Shown: positions 17,320-27,080 of the stretch, in pieces
Layout: every line of letters begins with the position of its first letter
Numbering within the stretch: the first letter of the stretch is position 1
Assembly (NCBI RefSeq): GCF_005863245.1
Contig: NZ_VBUT01000002.1
Span: 310,001-374,000, forward strand
Length of the DNA: 64,000 nt
Source: Nocardia cyriacigeorgica
Lineage (GTDB): Bacteria; Actinomycetota; Actinomycetes; Mycobacteriales; Mycobacteriaceae
Direction: 5' to 3'
Program-made: the position numbers and the translations under genes
Notes under the pieces: model-generated
The model's database searches: none
Told to the model about the DNA's origin: nothing
The model's input: the letters and a program-made list of their open reading frames with translations, nothing else

Positions 17320-17368
17320 CGTGACCTCTCCGGGCGGCAGGCTCGACGAACCTGTCGGACCCCACGGG

Positions 17369-17374
17369 CACACT
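17369..17374 (+). promoter_or_regulatory. -10-like box before the 17381 gene
   Basis: CACACT (TACACT with one change) six bases before ATG 17381, supporting that start. Confidence 0.35.
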
Positions 17375-17380
17375 GGGCGT

Positions 17381-18163
17381 ATGGGCGGGGAGGAATTCTG
17401 CACGATCGCGGGAATCGAGCTGCGATACGTGCTGACGTGGGCCATGTTCACGGCCGGGCACCCGGTTACCGTTGCCGAGCTCACGGGCGATCTGGAACGA
17501 GCGGGATTCCGGGTGCGCGGACGGTCGTCGAAGACGGTGTCGGACGCGCTGCGCTGGGAAATCCAGCGCGGGCGTGTCGTGCGCTGTGGACGGGGGGTCT
17601 ACCGACCGGGGCGGATGCCGCGCCAGACGGCGGCCCGCATCCGCGACCGCGTGTGCCGGTTGCGTGCGGCTGCGGCCCGGACGGATCAGTGGCCGAAGGA
17701 GAAGCCGAGTGCGGTGAGTGCGGTGGTGGTCTCGACGATGGCGCCGAGCAGGTCCCCGGACAGTCCGCCGAACCTGTGTACACAGTGCCGGGCCGTCATC
17801 AGCGAGACGACCATGGCGACGATGATGACGCTCGGTCCAAGCCAACGATGGTCCGGCACCGCGAAGAATCCGGCCGCCACGGCGGCGAGCCCCCACGCGC
17901 CCACGACGACGGGCGATTGGGTGCCCGCAACAAGCGCGCCGAACCCGGTGCCCGGAGCTGCGGTGATGCCGCGGCGGCACGCGACGACCACGGCGACCCG
18001 AGCTACCGCCACCGCCAGCGCAACCGCGAACCACCGGCTCGACTCGGCCAGTGCTGCGAACGAAAACCCCTGCAGTCCAATGGCGAACACGATGGCGGCG
18101 ACGCCGAAGGGGCCGGCGCTGCCGCTCTTCATGATTTCTCGGGCTCGTTCCGGCGGGCCGTAG
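17381..18163 (+). CDS. Small winged-helix-like protein whose frame runs on antisense to cobS
   Basis: The first roughly 105 residues look like a real gene: MGGEEFCTIAGIELRYVLTW, then VTVAELTGDLERAGF, then SSKTVSDALRWEIQRGRVVR and CGRGVYRPGRMPRQTAARIR. This resembles small nocardial helix-turn-helix proteins that end soon after a MPRxT segment. No in-frame stop occurs there. The frame continues for another 155 codons opposite cobS and ends at 18163, with composition typical of an antisense shadow. Either the natural stop was lost, or the gene truly ends in an antisense overlap. The start is supported by the CACACT box and spacing. Confidence 0.45.
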   Translation: MGGEEFCTIAGIELRYVLTWAMFTAGHPVTVAELTGDLERAGFRVRGRSSKTVSDALRWEIQRGRVVRCGRGVYRPGRMPRQTAARIRDRVCRLRAAAARTDQWPKEKPSAVSAVVVSTMAPSRSPDSPPNLCTQCRAVISETTMATMMTLGPSQRWSGTAKNPAATAASPHAPTTTGDWVPATSAPNPVPGAAVMPRRHATTTATRATATASATANHRLDSASAANENPCSPMANTMAATPKGPALPLFMISRARSGGP

Positions 18164-18435
18164 CTGCCGAGGCCGTCGGCGGTGTCGGCGAGGCCGTCGA
18201 GGTGCATGCCGCGGGTGGCCAGCGCGAGCAGGCCGACGGCCACCAGGCCCGCGATCGCGCTGCTCGCGCCTGCTGCCGTGAGCAGCCACAGTGCGCCGGC
18301 CGCGAGCAGGCCGAGCACCAGGCCGACGACGGGCGCCCAGGCGATGGCGATGCCCGCGCTTTTCCGGTCGACGGTGTCCGGCCCTCGCACCGGGAGCACC
18401 GTCAGCCAGGAGAAGGCCAGGCGCGGTCCGATCAC
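17686..18435 (-). CDS. cobS: Adenosylcobinamide-GDP ribazoletransferase
   Basis: Membrane enzyme that joins adenosylcobinamide-GDP with alpha-ribazole (or its phosphate) to give cobalamin. It has 249 residues. The family motif DGLADTADGLGSYG (Asp-rich, metal-binding) is clear, followed by RAREIMKSGSAGPFGV. Several hydrophobic segments span the protein (for example GIAIAWAPVVGLVLGLLAAG). It lies downstream of cobT on the same strand with a 94-base gap. Its 3' half is overlapped on the other strand by the unterminated frame of the 17381 gene. Confidence 0.95.
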   Translation of the reverse strand: MIGPRLAFSWLTVLPVRGPDTVDRKSAGIAIAWAPVVGLVLGLLAAGALWLLTAAGASSAIAGLVAVGLLALATRGMHLDGLADTADGLGSYGPPERAREIMKSGSAGPFGVAAIVFAIGLQGFSFAALAESSRWFAVALAVAVARVAVVVACRRGITAAPGTGFGALVAGTQSPVVVGAWGLAAVAAGFFAVPDHRWLGPSVIIVAMVVSLMTARHCVHRFGGLSGDLLGAIVETTTALTALGFSFGH

Positions 18436-18529
18436 GGGGCCGGCTCCGCCGGTGCCGGCATGGTGACCGGGTCGCGGTGCGCTGCATGGGCGAATCTGCG
18501 CGGCGGCGTGTGCTCTCGCGGCTTCCCCA

Positions 18530-19642
18530 TCATTTGTGCAGGTCGACGGCCGGCGCAGCCTCCGAGGTACTGACGCCCGCTTCGTCGAAGGTCGCCATGT
18601 CGGCGAGGGTGGCGACGGCGGCGCGCAGGATCGGCAGGGCGGTGAGGGCGCCCGAGCCTTCGCCGAGACGCATCTCGAGATCGATCAGCGGCTCCAGGCG
18701 CAGGTTGGTGAGGGCCAGGGCGTGGGCGGGTTCGGTGGAGCGGTGCCCGGCCAGCCACCAGTCGCGGGCGCCCGCGGCGAGGTCTTCGGCGACCAGCGCG
18801 GCGGCGGTGACGACGAGCCCGTCCAGGATGACGGGGGTGCGGCGGACAGCGGCCTGGGCCAGGAAACCCGCCATGGCGGCGATATCGGCGCCCGAGGCGA
18901 CCCGCAGCAGGTCGACCGGATCCTTGGCGACCGGGCGGGCGCGGCGCATGGCATCGCGGATGGCGGCGACCTTGCGGATCCAGCCCGCGTCGTCGACGCC
19001 GGTGCCGCGGCCGACCGCCGCCACCGGTTCGGTGTTGGTGAGGGTCGCGATCAGCACGGTGGCCGGTGTGGTGTTGCCGATGCCCATATCGCCGGCGATG
19101 AGTAGGTCGGCGCCCGCATCGATCTCCTCGTCGGCGATGGCGCGGCCCGCGGCCAGTGCGGCGGTGACCTCGTCGGCGGTGAGCGCGTCCTCGCGGTCGA
19201 TGCTGCCGCTGCCGCGGCGGACCTTGTGCTGGGAGATGCCGGGATCGGTGTCGGCGTCCACCGCCATGTCGACCACCCGCACCGTCGCGTCGGCCACCCG
19301 CGCCACCGCGTTCACCGCGGCGCCGCCGCCGAGGAAATTGGCGACCATCTGCGCGGTCACCTCGCTCGGATACGCCGAAACACCCTGGCGGGCGATGCCG
19401 TGATCACCGGCGAACACCACCACCCGCGCGCGTTCGAACTGCTTCGGCGGGCACACGCCCTGACAGGCGGCGACCCAATTGCCCAGGGTCTCCAACCGTC
19501 CCAGCGCCCCACCGGGCTTGGTCAGCCGGGTCTGCCGCAGCTGCGCCGCCGCCAACACCTGCGCGTCCGGCGCCGCAACCACTCCGAATCCCTGTTCCAC
19601 TGTGCCGAGCTCCTCCGGTCGCGCATCCATCCTGCGCACCAT
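18530..19642 (-). CDS. cobT: Nicotinate-nucleotide-dimethylbenzimidazole phosphoribosyltransferase
   Basis: CobT makes alpha-ribazole phosphate from the lower-ligand base and nicotinate mononucleotide. It has 370 residues (366 from ATG 19630). Family segments: [49 protein letters not shown], the [14 protein letters not shown] motif, and the C-terminal [10 protein letters not shown] with the catalytic glutamate. Together with cobU upstream and cobS downstream it forms the nucleotide-loop-assembly set. Neither candidate start has a strong ribosome-binding site. Confidence 0.95.
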   Translation of the reverse strand: MVRRMDARPEELGTVEQGFGVVAAPDAQVLAAAQLRQTRLTKPGGALGRLETLGNWVAACQGVCPPKQFERARVVVFAGDHGIARQGVSAYPSEVTAQMVANFLGGGAAVNAVARVADATVRVVDMAVDADTDPGISQHKVRRGSGSIDREDALTADEVTAALAAGRAIADEEIDAGADLLIAGDMGIGNTTPATVLIATLTNTEPVAAVGRGTGVDDAGWIRKVAAIRDAMRRARPVAKDPVDLLRVASGADIAAMAGFLAQAAVRRTPVILDGLVVTAAALVAEDLAAGARDWWLAGHRSTEPAHALALTNLRLEPLIDLEMRLGEGSGALTALPILRAAVATLADMATFDEAGVSTSEAAPAVDLHK

Positions 19643-19775
19643 CTTGCCCGGCGATGATCATCGGTCACCGGCCACCCGGTGCGGCGCGGACCCGAGGGCT
19701 GGTGGGGCGACGATGCCGGGTCTGCCCGACGCGACCACCCGGTGTACGGGAACTCGCGCGGCGAGGCTGCGGACG

Positions 19776-19812
19776 GCCGCGCTCCGTCGTAGTCAGCCGC
19801 GCTCCGTCGTAG
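19776..19812. repeat. Two 17-bp direct repeats between cobU and cobT
   Basis: GCCGCGCTCCGTCGTAG occurs at 19776-19792 and 19796-19812, three bases apart, in the 239-base gap between cobU and cobT. Function unknown. Confidence 0.85.
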
Positions 19813-19881
19813 CCAAGAGCCGCGCACGAACGCAGTCTCGACTCGAGCGCAGAGTCAGACGCGACCACCGGACTCTCTGTC

Positions 19882-20427
19882 TCAGCCCAGCCGCAGCGGG
19901 AGCCCCGCGACGATGAGGACGGCTTCGTCGCACACCTGGGCGAGGCGCTGGTTGAGGGTGCCGATCTCGTCGCGGAACAGGCGGCCGGAGCGGGTGGCGG
20001 GGATGACGCCCATGCCGACCTCGGGGGTGACGATGACGAGGTGGTCTTCGTAGGCGGCGACGGCGGCGACGAGGGCGTCGGTGTCGGGGGAGACGGTGCC
20101 GCGCGGTTCGTCCCAGGCGTCGCGGGCGTCGATGCGTGCGGTGAGCCAGGTGCCGAGGTCGTCGATCAGCGTCGCGCCGGGGAAGGGATCGGCGAGAATC
20201 GTTGCGGTGTCGGCGTTCTCGACGGTCTCCCAGTCGACGGGGCGGCGCTCGCGATGTTTGGCGATGCGTTCGGCGAAATCGACGTCGGCGGGGTCGGGGG
20301 TAGCCGTGGCGATATAGCGGACCGCACCACCTGCGACCAGCGATTCCGCATATGCCGACTTCCCCGATCGCGCGCCGCCGAGCACGAGCGTGCGGCGTGC
20401 GGGAGTCGGTTGCGGGGTGGACGACAC
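19882..20427 (-). CDS. cobU: Adenosylcobinamide kinase/guanylyltransferase
   Basis: Bifunctional enzyme that phosphorylates adenosylcobinamide and then adds GMP. It has 181 residues. The P-loop GGARSGKSAYAE is at about residues 18-29; IATATPDPADVDFAERI and the RRPVDWETVE segment with the guanylylation region follow, and EVGMGVIP and FRDEIGTLNQRLAQVCDE close the protein, as in the family. The GTG start follows TAGCGT by six bases (leaderless). It heads the cobU-cobT-cobS run. Confidence 0.95.
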   Translation of the reverse strand: MSSTPQPTPARRTLVLGGARSGKSAYAESLVAGGAVRYIATATPDPADVDFAERIAKHRERRPVDWETVENADTATILADPFPGATLIDDLGTWLTARIDARDAWDEPRGTVSPDTDALVAAVAAYEDHLVIVTPEVGMGVIPATRSGRLFRDEIGTLNQRLAQVCDEAVLIVAGLPLRLG

Positions 20428-20433
20428 CCGTGC

Positions 20434-20439
20434 ACGCTA
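20434..20439 (-). promoter_or_regulatory. -10 box of a leaderless cobU promoter
   Basis: TAGCGT on the minus strand, six bases before GTG 20427. No cobalamin-riboswitch-like sequence was recognised upstream. Confidence 0.55.
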
Positions 20440-20676
20440 CCAACCTGACTGTCGGTGAGATGACGCCGAGCGCCGCTCGGTAGGCCCGCTGCTATCACGG
20501 GCTCAGCGGTCCTGTGATGCTCGACCGCCCCCCGGACCGCTGCTCCTCCGCGTCATGCGCGGGCAAACCAGGTTGCTGCCTGGACGCGAGCGTGGAACCC
20601 GTCACCTCGGCGACGGGGCTGCTGATACTGCGGTAGTCCCGGCAGCGGCGCACCCGCCGCCGCAGCGCTCGGCGCG

Positions 20677-21636
20677 CTACCGTGTCCCACCACCGAACCG
20701 GCGGCGGTACTCGGTCGGCGCGATGCCGACCACACGCTGGAAGTGGTGGCGCAGCAACGCTGCCGACCCGAATCCGGCGCGCGAGGCGATCTGCTCGAGC
20801 CCGAGGTCGGTGTCTTCCAGGAGGTGTTCGGCGAGCTGCACGCGCTGGGTCGTCAACCATTTGACCGGGGTGGTGCCGGTTTCGGCGGCGAAGCGCCGGG
20901 CGAAGGTGCGGGTCGACATGGTCGCGCGGGCGGCGAGGGATTCCACGGTGTGCGGGAGGTCGAGGTTTTCCTGCATCCATTCCAGCGTCGCGCGCAGGCT
21001 GTCGGAGGCGCAGTCGGGGACCGGGCGTTCGATGAATTGGCGCTGGCCGCCGTCGCGTTGGGGTGGGACCACCATGCGGCGGGCGATGCCGTTGGCGGCG
21101 GCGCTGCCGATTTCGCGGCGCACCAGATGCAGGCAGGCGTCGATGCCGGCGGCGGTGCCGGCGCTGGTGATTAGATTGCCTTCGTCGACGAACAGCACGT
21201 CCGGGTCGACGGTCGCCTCCGGGAATTGTGCGGCGAGCTGGTCGACGTGGCGCCAGTGCGTGGTGCATTTGCGTCCGTCGAGCAAACCCGCGGCACCCGC
21301 CAGGAAGGCGCCGGAGCAGACGGTGAGCACGATGGCCCCGGCCTCGGCGGCCGCACGCACGGCGTCGACGACGGCAGGGTCGTGGTGTGTGGTGGCGGGA
21401 AAGGCGGGAATGGCCACTAGATCGGCGGCGGCGAGTTCGCCGAGCCCGTACTCCGGCGTGACGGTGATGCCCGGCGAGGTGGCCGGCAGTGGACGCCCGG
21501 GTTCGCGCCCGCACACCCGGAAGTCGAATCCGGGCAGGCCGTCGGCGGTGCGGTCGAGGCCGAAGACCTCGCAGATCACACCGAACTCGAACATGGCCAG
21601 CCGGTCGGACAAGACGACGGCGACCTTCGACAGCAT
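20677..21636 (-). CDS. GlxA/FtrA-type transcriptional regulator (DJ-1/PfpI plus AraC)
   Basis: A 319-residue regulator in two parts. Residues 1-185 form a DJ-1/PfpI-like (class I glutamine amidotransferase-like) domain with the nucleophile-elbow cysteine in VLTVCSGAFLAGAAGLLDG. Residues 210-315 are an AraC DNA-binding domain with both helix-turn-helix units (TVESLAARATMSTRTFARRF and LGLEQIASRAGFGSAALLRHHF). Targets are unknown; family members often respond to amino acid or aldehyde signals. ATG 21636 follows TAGACT by six bases (leaderless). Confidence 0.93.
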   Translation of the reverse strand: MLSKVAVVLSDRLAMFEFGVICEVFGLDRTADGLPGFDFRVCGREPGRPLPATSPGITVTPEYGLGELAAADLVAIPAFPATTHHDPAVVDAVRAAAEAGAIVLTVCSGAFLAGAAGLLDGRKCTTHWRHVDQLAAQFPEATVDPDVLFVDEGNLITSAGTAAGIDACLHLVRREIGSAAANGIARRMVVPPQRDGGQRQFIERPVPDCASDSLRATLEWMQENLDLPHTVESLAARATMSTRTFARRFAAETGTTPVKWLTTQRVQLAEHLLEDTDLGLEQIASRAGFGSAALLRHHFQRVVGIAPTEYRRRFGGGTR

Positions 21637-21642
21637 GCCGAC

Positions 21643-21648
21643 AGTCTA
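21643..21648 (-). promoter_or_regulatory. -10 box of a leaderless promoter for the GlxA-type regulator
   Basis: TAGACT on the minus strand, six bases before ATG 21636. Confidence 0.55.
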
Positions 21649-21722
21649 TCTGGCCGAATATTGACGAAGGATGTCAGAACAGCCACTTTCGGCGGTATAT
21701 CACCGGGCGAACAATTACTGCC

Positions 21723-21884
21723 ATGATCGGTTTGGTGATAACCCTGGTAGCGCTGGCGGCATTCGTGGCGGCGATCGGCTGGCTCGGTTTCGGCCGCGTC
21801 GGTTCGACGGACATCATCGATCGCGACGTCGAGCGGGCGCGCGCCGAACTATTGGCAATGCGGTCCCGTGCGCCGCACCACTGA
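21723..21884 (+). CDS. Possible 53-residue single-pass membrane protein
   Basis: Short frame of 53 codons: one strong hydrophobic helix (IGLVITLVALAAFVAAIGWL), then a polar charged tail (DIIDRDVERARAELLAMRSR). The layout is like many small actinobacterial membrane proteins. No good ribosome-binding site, and coding status is not certain. Confidence 0.45.
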   Translation: MIGLVITLVALAAFVAAIGWLGFGRVGSTDIIDRDVERARAELLAMRSRAPHH

Positions 21885-22087
21885 TCGCGGCCGACCGGCA
21901 AGTTTCGCCGCGCGGTCGGCGCCGCTGCGCTGGACGACAGGGCGATTTTCCGTCAGTGGCCGGATGGTTGTCGCTGAGAGGGAATCGCGCGGGGGCGTGG
22001 CGCCGGCGGTTGGATCGTCGCCGCGTGACCGCGGACCTCGCTCACCCGAACTGTGCGGGAGCGAACTGTGCGGGAGTGCGCGAAACC

Positions 22088-22756
22088 TCAGACCGCGTCG
22101 CCCGGACCCACCCGCGGCTTCGGCGCCCGCATCTTGCGGATCTGCGAGGCGCGCACGAACGCGTACCACCCGAGCCGGAAACCGGTGTCGGTGGAATCGG
22201 GGAACCGCTCGCGAACCCGGTTGTTGACGATGCGGCCGAGCATCACGCCCTCGATGGCCATGAACAGCATCATGACCAGCATGGCCAACGTCACGATCGA
22301 TTGCAGCGCGGGTGCGGCGAACATCGACAGGATCAGCACCAGCGCCATCGGCATGAACAGGCCGACGAGGTTGCGGCGGGCGTCGACGATATCGCGGACG
22401 AACGCGCGCACCGGGCCCTGATCGCGCGGCAGCAGATACTTGTCCTCGCCGGCCAGCATGCGGGCACGCCGGTCCTGGGCGGCGGCGCGGCGCTCGGCCG
22501 CGGCGGTCTTGCGCTCGGCCTTGTTGCCCCTGGTGGCTTTGCGCCGGGCACGGGCCTCTTTCGCGGTGAGCGGGGCCGGCGCGACCGGCCCGCGACGCCT
22601 GCCTTCGGCGTCACGACGTTTCGGGGTGGGACGGCCCTTACCCGCGGTGGCGGTGGCGGCCTGCCGCGCGGAACTCGCGGCGGGATCGCCGTCCGCGGTC
22701 GTGCGGTCGGCGGGCTCGTCGGTGGTGCTGGAGTCGCCGCGGCGGAACAATTTCAC
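22088..22756 (-). CDS. DUF3043 membrane protein
   Basis: A 222-residue protein of the actinobacterial DUF3043 family (recalled as Rv2206 in M. tuberculosis). The first 100 residues are hydrophilic and very basic (KGRPTPKRRDAEGRRRG, KEARARRKATRGNKAERKTA), followed by two transmembrane helices (LFMPMALVLILSMFAAPAL and IVTLAMLVMMLFMAIEGVML) and a conserved cytoplasmic tail with RERFPDSTDTGFRLGWYAF. Function unknown. GTG 22756 follows TAGCCT by seven bases. A 14-bp direct repeat (22048-22061 and 22063-22076) lies just past its stop. Confidence 0.85.
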   Translation of the reverse strand: MKLFRRGDSSTTDEPADRTTADGDPAASSARQAATATAGKGRPTPKRRDAEGRRRGPVAPAPLTAKEARARRKATRGNKAERKTAAAERRAAAQDRRARMLAGEDKYLLPRDQGPVRAFVRDIVDARRNLVGLFMPMALVLILSMFAAPALQSIVTLAMLVMMLFMAIEGVMLGRIVNNRVRERFPDSTDTGFRLGWYAFVRASQIRKMRAPKPRVGPGDAV

Positions 22757-22763
22757 AGCAACC

Positions 22764-22769
22764 AGGCTA
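22764..22769 (-). promoter_or_regulatory. -10 box of a leaderless promoter for the DUF3043 gene
   Basis: TAGCCT on the minus strand, seven bases before GTG 22756. Confidence 0.5.
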
Positions 22770-22951
22770 TTCGATATATGCCACGGCCGGAAATGCGGTC
22801 TGCCCGACACACGTGGGCGGGGTCACCTGGGTCGAGTCCAGCGCGGACGGAGAAGGTGGCAAGATGGGAATAGCAGCCCGCCCGGTGGTGTTGACTCCCG
22901 ACGAGCCGTGCGCTGTTCACGGGATGACCACAGCTGTCCTTAGGAGAGTTC

Positions 22952-23302
22952 ATGACAGTGCAGAACGAGACCGAAGTCCACGGTGTGACGCTCACCGACG
23001 CAGCCGCCGCGAAGGCGAAGGCGCTGCTGGACCAGGAGGGTCGTGACGACCTGGCACTGCGGATCGCCGTGCAGCCCGGTGGTTGCGCGGGCCTGCGCTA
23101 CCAGCTGTTCTTCGACGACCGTTCGCTCGACGGTGACCTGACCGTCGATTTCGGTGGCGTCACCCTCGCGGTCGACCGGATGAGTGCCCCGTACGTGCAG
23201 GGCGCCTCGATCGACTTCGTCGACACGATCGAGAAGCAGGGTTTCACCATCGACAACCCGAACGCCACCGGCTCCTGCGCCTGCGGCGATTCGTTCAACT
23301 GA
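22952..23302 (+). CDS. erpA: HesB/ErpA-type iron-sulfur cluster carrier
   Basis: A 116-residue A-type carrier that delivers Fe-S clusters to target enzymes. The three cluster cysteines are visible: one in QPGGCAGLRYQLFF and two in the C-terminal GSCACGDSF. AGGAGAG precedes ATG 22952. The matching gene in M. tuberculosis is Rv2204c, in the same relative place, beside adenosine kinase. Likely clients in this window are LipA and the Rieske protein QcrA (inference). Confidence 0.92.
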   Translation: MTVQNETEVHGVTLTDAAAAKAKALLDQEGRDDLALRIAVQPGGCAGLRYQLFFDDRSLDGDLTVDFGGVTLAVDRMSAPYVQGASIDFVDTIEKQGFTIDNPNATGSCACGDSFN

Positions 23303-23335
23303 TCTCAGTTGTTCCTTCAACGGACACGTAGTTGA

Positions 23336-24373
<1,038 letters not shown>

Positions 24374-24588
24374 GGTTCTGCTCATGCGTGCGTAGGCGCT
24401 CCGCGAGGTCGAGCCGCCGATTTTCGCCTGAGTGGTGCCGGCGCCAGCTCGAAGCACCTCCGCACGGTGCCGCTCCTGCCCGGTGGGGCGTCGGACTCGC
24501 TCATCGCTTCGGCGGTGAGCGCCGTCCGGCCCGAGCTCCCGACAAACGAGTGCCGCGCCCGGGATCAGAATGTCTCGATCTCAAACCT

Positions 24589-24622
24589 ACGAGTGCCCCG
24601 CTCGCCAGAGCGGGGCACTCGT
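24589..24622. terminator. Bidirectional terminator between adoK and asnB
   Basis: Perfect 15-bp stem (ACGAGTGCCCCGCTC and its complement) with loop GCCA, 12 bases past the asnB stop and about 215 bases past adoK, between the convergent genes. Confidence 0.85.
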
Positions 24623-24634
24623 TCATGGAGAGAC

Positions 24635-26578
24635 CTACAGCGACACCGGGTACGTCGGCTCCTGGATCTCCGGCTTGATCCGGTCCTCGACGAAGATCCC
24701 GTGCCACACCATGAACACCAGCAGCGTCCAGAGCCTGCGGCTGTGATCGGAAGTGCCGGCTCGATGCGCTTCGAGCATCGCGGTGATCGCGGCCTTGTCC
24801 AGCAGGTGATCGGTCTGCGATTCGGCGATCTGCTGCCGGGCCCAATCGTAGAGTTCGGTGCCGCGCAGCCAATGCCGCAGCGGCACAGGGAAACCCAGCT
24901 TGGCGCGGTGCAGCACATGCGCGGGCACGATGCCTTCGAGGGCCTGGCGCAGCGCGTACTTGGTGGTGTCCTTGGTGATCTTCTGCTCGAACGGGATCTG
25001 CTCGGCGACCGCGAAGACCTCCGGATCCAGGAACGGCACGCGCAGTTCCAGCGAATTCGCCATCGTCATCTTGTCGGCCTTGACCAGGATGTCGCCGCGC
25101 AACCAGGTGAACAGGTCCAGGTGCTGCATCCGCGCCACCGGATCCCAGCCGCGCGATTTCGCGTAGATCGGGGCGGTGACGTCCTGATGAGTCCACTCGG
25201 GCCGGAAATCGCGCAGCACCGCGCGCAATTGGGCGTCGTTGAAGCTGCGGGCATTGCCGTAGTAGCGCTCTTCCAGCGTCAGCGAGCCGCGGTGCAGCAG
25301 GCTCTTGCCCCGGGTGCCTTCCGGAATCCGGTCCGACAGCTTGCCCGCGAGCCTGCGCAGACCCCGCGGCAGCCGCTCGAACGGCTTCAGCGACAACGGT
25401 TCCCGGTAGATGGTGTAGCCGCCGAACAGCTCGTCGGCGCCCTCACCGGAGAGCACCACCTTGACGTGCTTGCGGGCTTCCTTGGCCACGAAATACAGCG
25501 GCACCAGCGCCGGGTCGGCCACCGGATCGTCGAGGTACCAGACGATTTCGGGGATGGCGGCGGCGAACTCGGCGGGGGAGACCACCTTGACGATATGGCG
25601 GGCCCCGATCGCGGCGGCGCTCTCGGCGGCGACGTCGACCTCCGAATAGCCCTCCCGCTCGAACCCGGTGGTAAAGGTGATCAGGTTCGGGTTGTGCCGC
25701 ATGGCCAGCGCGGCGATCGCGGTGGAGTCGATGCCGCCGGACAGGAACGAACCGACGGTCACATCGGCGCGCATATGCTTGGCGACCGAGTCCTCCAGCG
25801 CCGCGGCGATCTCCCGGTAGCGGGCCTGCTCGGACCCGGCCGCGAACGGCTTGACCCGGAACCGCGGCTCGAAGTAGCGGACGGTCTTCGGCTCCTCGCC
25901 GGGCTGGACCATCGCGTAACTACCGGACTCGAGCCTGCGGATGCCGGCGTGCAGCGTCTCCGGCTCGGGCACGTATTGCAGCACCGTGTAGTGCTCGAGC
26001 GCGCGCGAATCCAGCTCCTCGCCGGCGCCGATCGCGGGCAGCAGCTCCAGCAGGCTCTTCTTCTCGCTGCTGAACGCGGTGCCGCCGGGGCCGGTGGCCA
26101 GGAACAGCGGCTTGATGCCGAACGGGTCGCGGGCCAGGAACAGCTGCTCGGTCTCGGTATCCCAGATCGCGAAGGCGAACATGCCGCGCAACCTGCGCAC
26201 CGCGTCCGGGCCCCAATAGTGGAAGGCCGCGACGATGGACTCGCTGTCGCCCTCGGTGGCGAACATGGCGCCGTCGGGGAACTCGGCCGCGTGCTCGCGC
26301 GCCAGCTCCTCGCGCAGCTCCAGATAGTTGTAGATCTCACCGTTGAAGGTGAGGGCATAACGCTGCGGGTTGTCGGCCGGGCCCCAGCGCAGCGGCTGAT
26401 GCGAATGCTCGATATCGATGATCGACAGTCGGTTGAAACCAAAGATCACATGCTCGTCATGCCAGGTCCCGCGCTCGTCCGGGCCGCGGTGGCGACCGCA
26501 GTGCAGGGCGTCGTACACCTGCTCCACCGTGTCGGGCGCTGCTTTGTCAGACGTCAGAAATCCGAGCAGTCCACACAC
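24635..26578 (-). CDS. asnB: Asparagine synthase, glutamine-hydrolysing
   Basis: A 647-residue AsnB. The GTG start puts the catalytic nucleophile Cys at position 2 (MCGLLGF), exposed after Met removal. The N-terminal glutaminase domain contains RGPDERGTW, NRLSIIDIEHSHQP, FNGEIYNY and a long GDSE region. The C-terminal synthetase domain has the ATP pyrophosphatase loop VGSFLSGGIDSTA (SGGxDS) and LSGEGADELFGGY. In mycobacteria and corynebacteria the same gene (Rv2201, ltsA in Corynebacterium) matters for amidating cell-wall peptides, so an envelope role is possible. Confidence 0.95.
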   Translation of the reverse strand: MCGLLGFLTSDKAAPDTVEQVYDALHCGRHRGPDERGTWHDEHVIFGFNRLSIIDIEHSHQPLRWGPADNPQRYALTFNGEIYNYLELREELAREHAAEFPDGAMFATEGDSESIVAAFHYWGPDAVRRLRGMFAFAIWDTETEQLFLARDPFGIKPLFLATGPGGTAFSSEKKSLLELLPAIGAGEELDSRALEHYTVLQYVPEPETLHAGIRRLESGSYAMVQPGEEPKTVRYFEPRFRVKPFAAGSEQARYREIAAALEDSVAKHMRADVTVGSFLSGGIDSTAIAALAMRHNPNLITFTTGFEREGYSEVDVAAESAAAIGARHIVKVVSPAEFAAAIPEIVWYLDDPVADPALVPLYFVAKEARKHVKVVLSGEGADELFGGYTIYREPLSLKPFERLPRGLRRLAGKLSDRIPEGTRGKSLLHRGSLTLEERYYGNARSFNDAQLRAVLRDFRPEWTHQDVTAPIYAKSRGWDPVARMQHLDLFTWLRGDILVKADKMTMANSLELRVPFLDPEVFAVAEQIPFEQKITKDTTKYALRQALEGIVPAHVLHRAKLGFPVPLRHWLRGTELYDWARQQIAESQTDHLLDKAAITAMLEAHRAGTSDHSRRLWTLLVFMVWHGIFVEDRIKPEIQEPTYPVSL

Positions 26579-27080
26579 GGCGTCGGCAACCTCTTTCCTG
26601 CGGTCGGTGCCGCGCCGATCCGGTTCGCGCGCGGCGGAGAACTCCCTGGCGAAAATCTAGTGACCGAGTATGCCCCACTCGACGGCCGATCGCCTTGTTC
26701 AGGGGCCGGAACCAGACGGCGCCGACGGCGAGAATCGGCCGGACCCATGGCGGAGTCGGCGGACGGTCCGCTGCCGCGAACGGCGATCGCACGCCCTGGT
26801 TCGACCGCCGGTCGCGTCCACCTCCAGACCGGGCGGACGGCCACGTGCTGGGCGGATGGGGTCACGGCCGCGGATGCGTACCGCACCACGGAGTGTCGAA
26901 GCCGACCCGACGCGGAACCAAGACCAGGTTTGGTCTACGCTGCGTAGTACTCGGGCCGTCCCGTGGTGCTCCGTGCGCGAAAGCGCCGGTATCCGCGGTG
27001 AGGTTCGGACAAGCTGTTGACGTGCCGTCCCCAGCGGACGGTGCAGTGTCGGAATGTGTGGCGACCAGGAAGGCGTGAGC
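26579..27080. other. Divergent intergenic region between asnB and ctaC
   Basis: About 500 bases without a supported gene. A possible minus-strand -10 (TAGATT, near 26655) could serve asnB with a leader of about 70 bases; TTGACG near 27013 may be a -35 for ctaC, but no matching -10 is clear. No repeats or hairpins stood out. Confidence 0.4.

Noticed and set aside
20440..20676. Cobalamin riboswitch near cobU
   Set aside because: cobU appears leaderless and no B12-box-like sequence was seen.
24467..26947. A plus-strand open frame of 826 codons
   Set aside because: Antisense shadow of asnB, with no family features.
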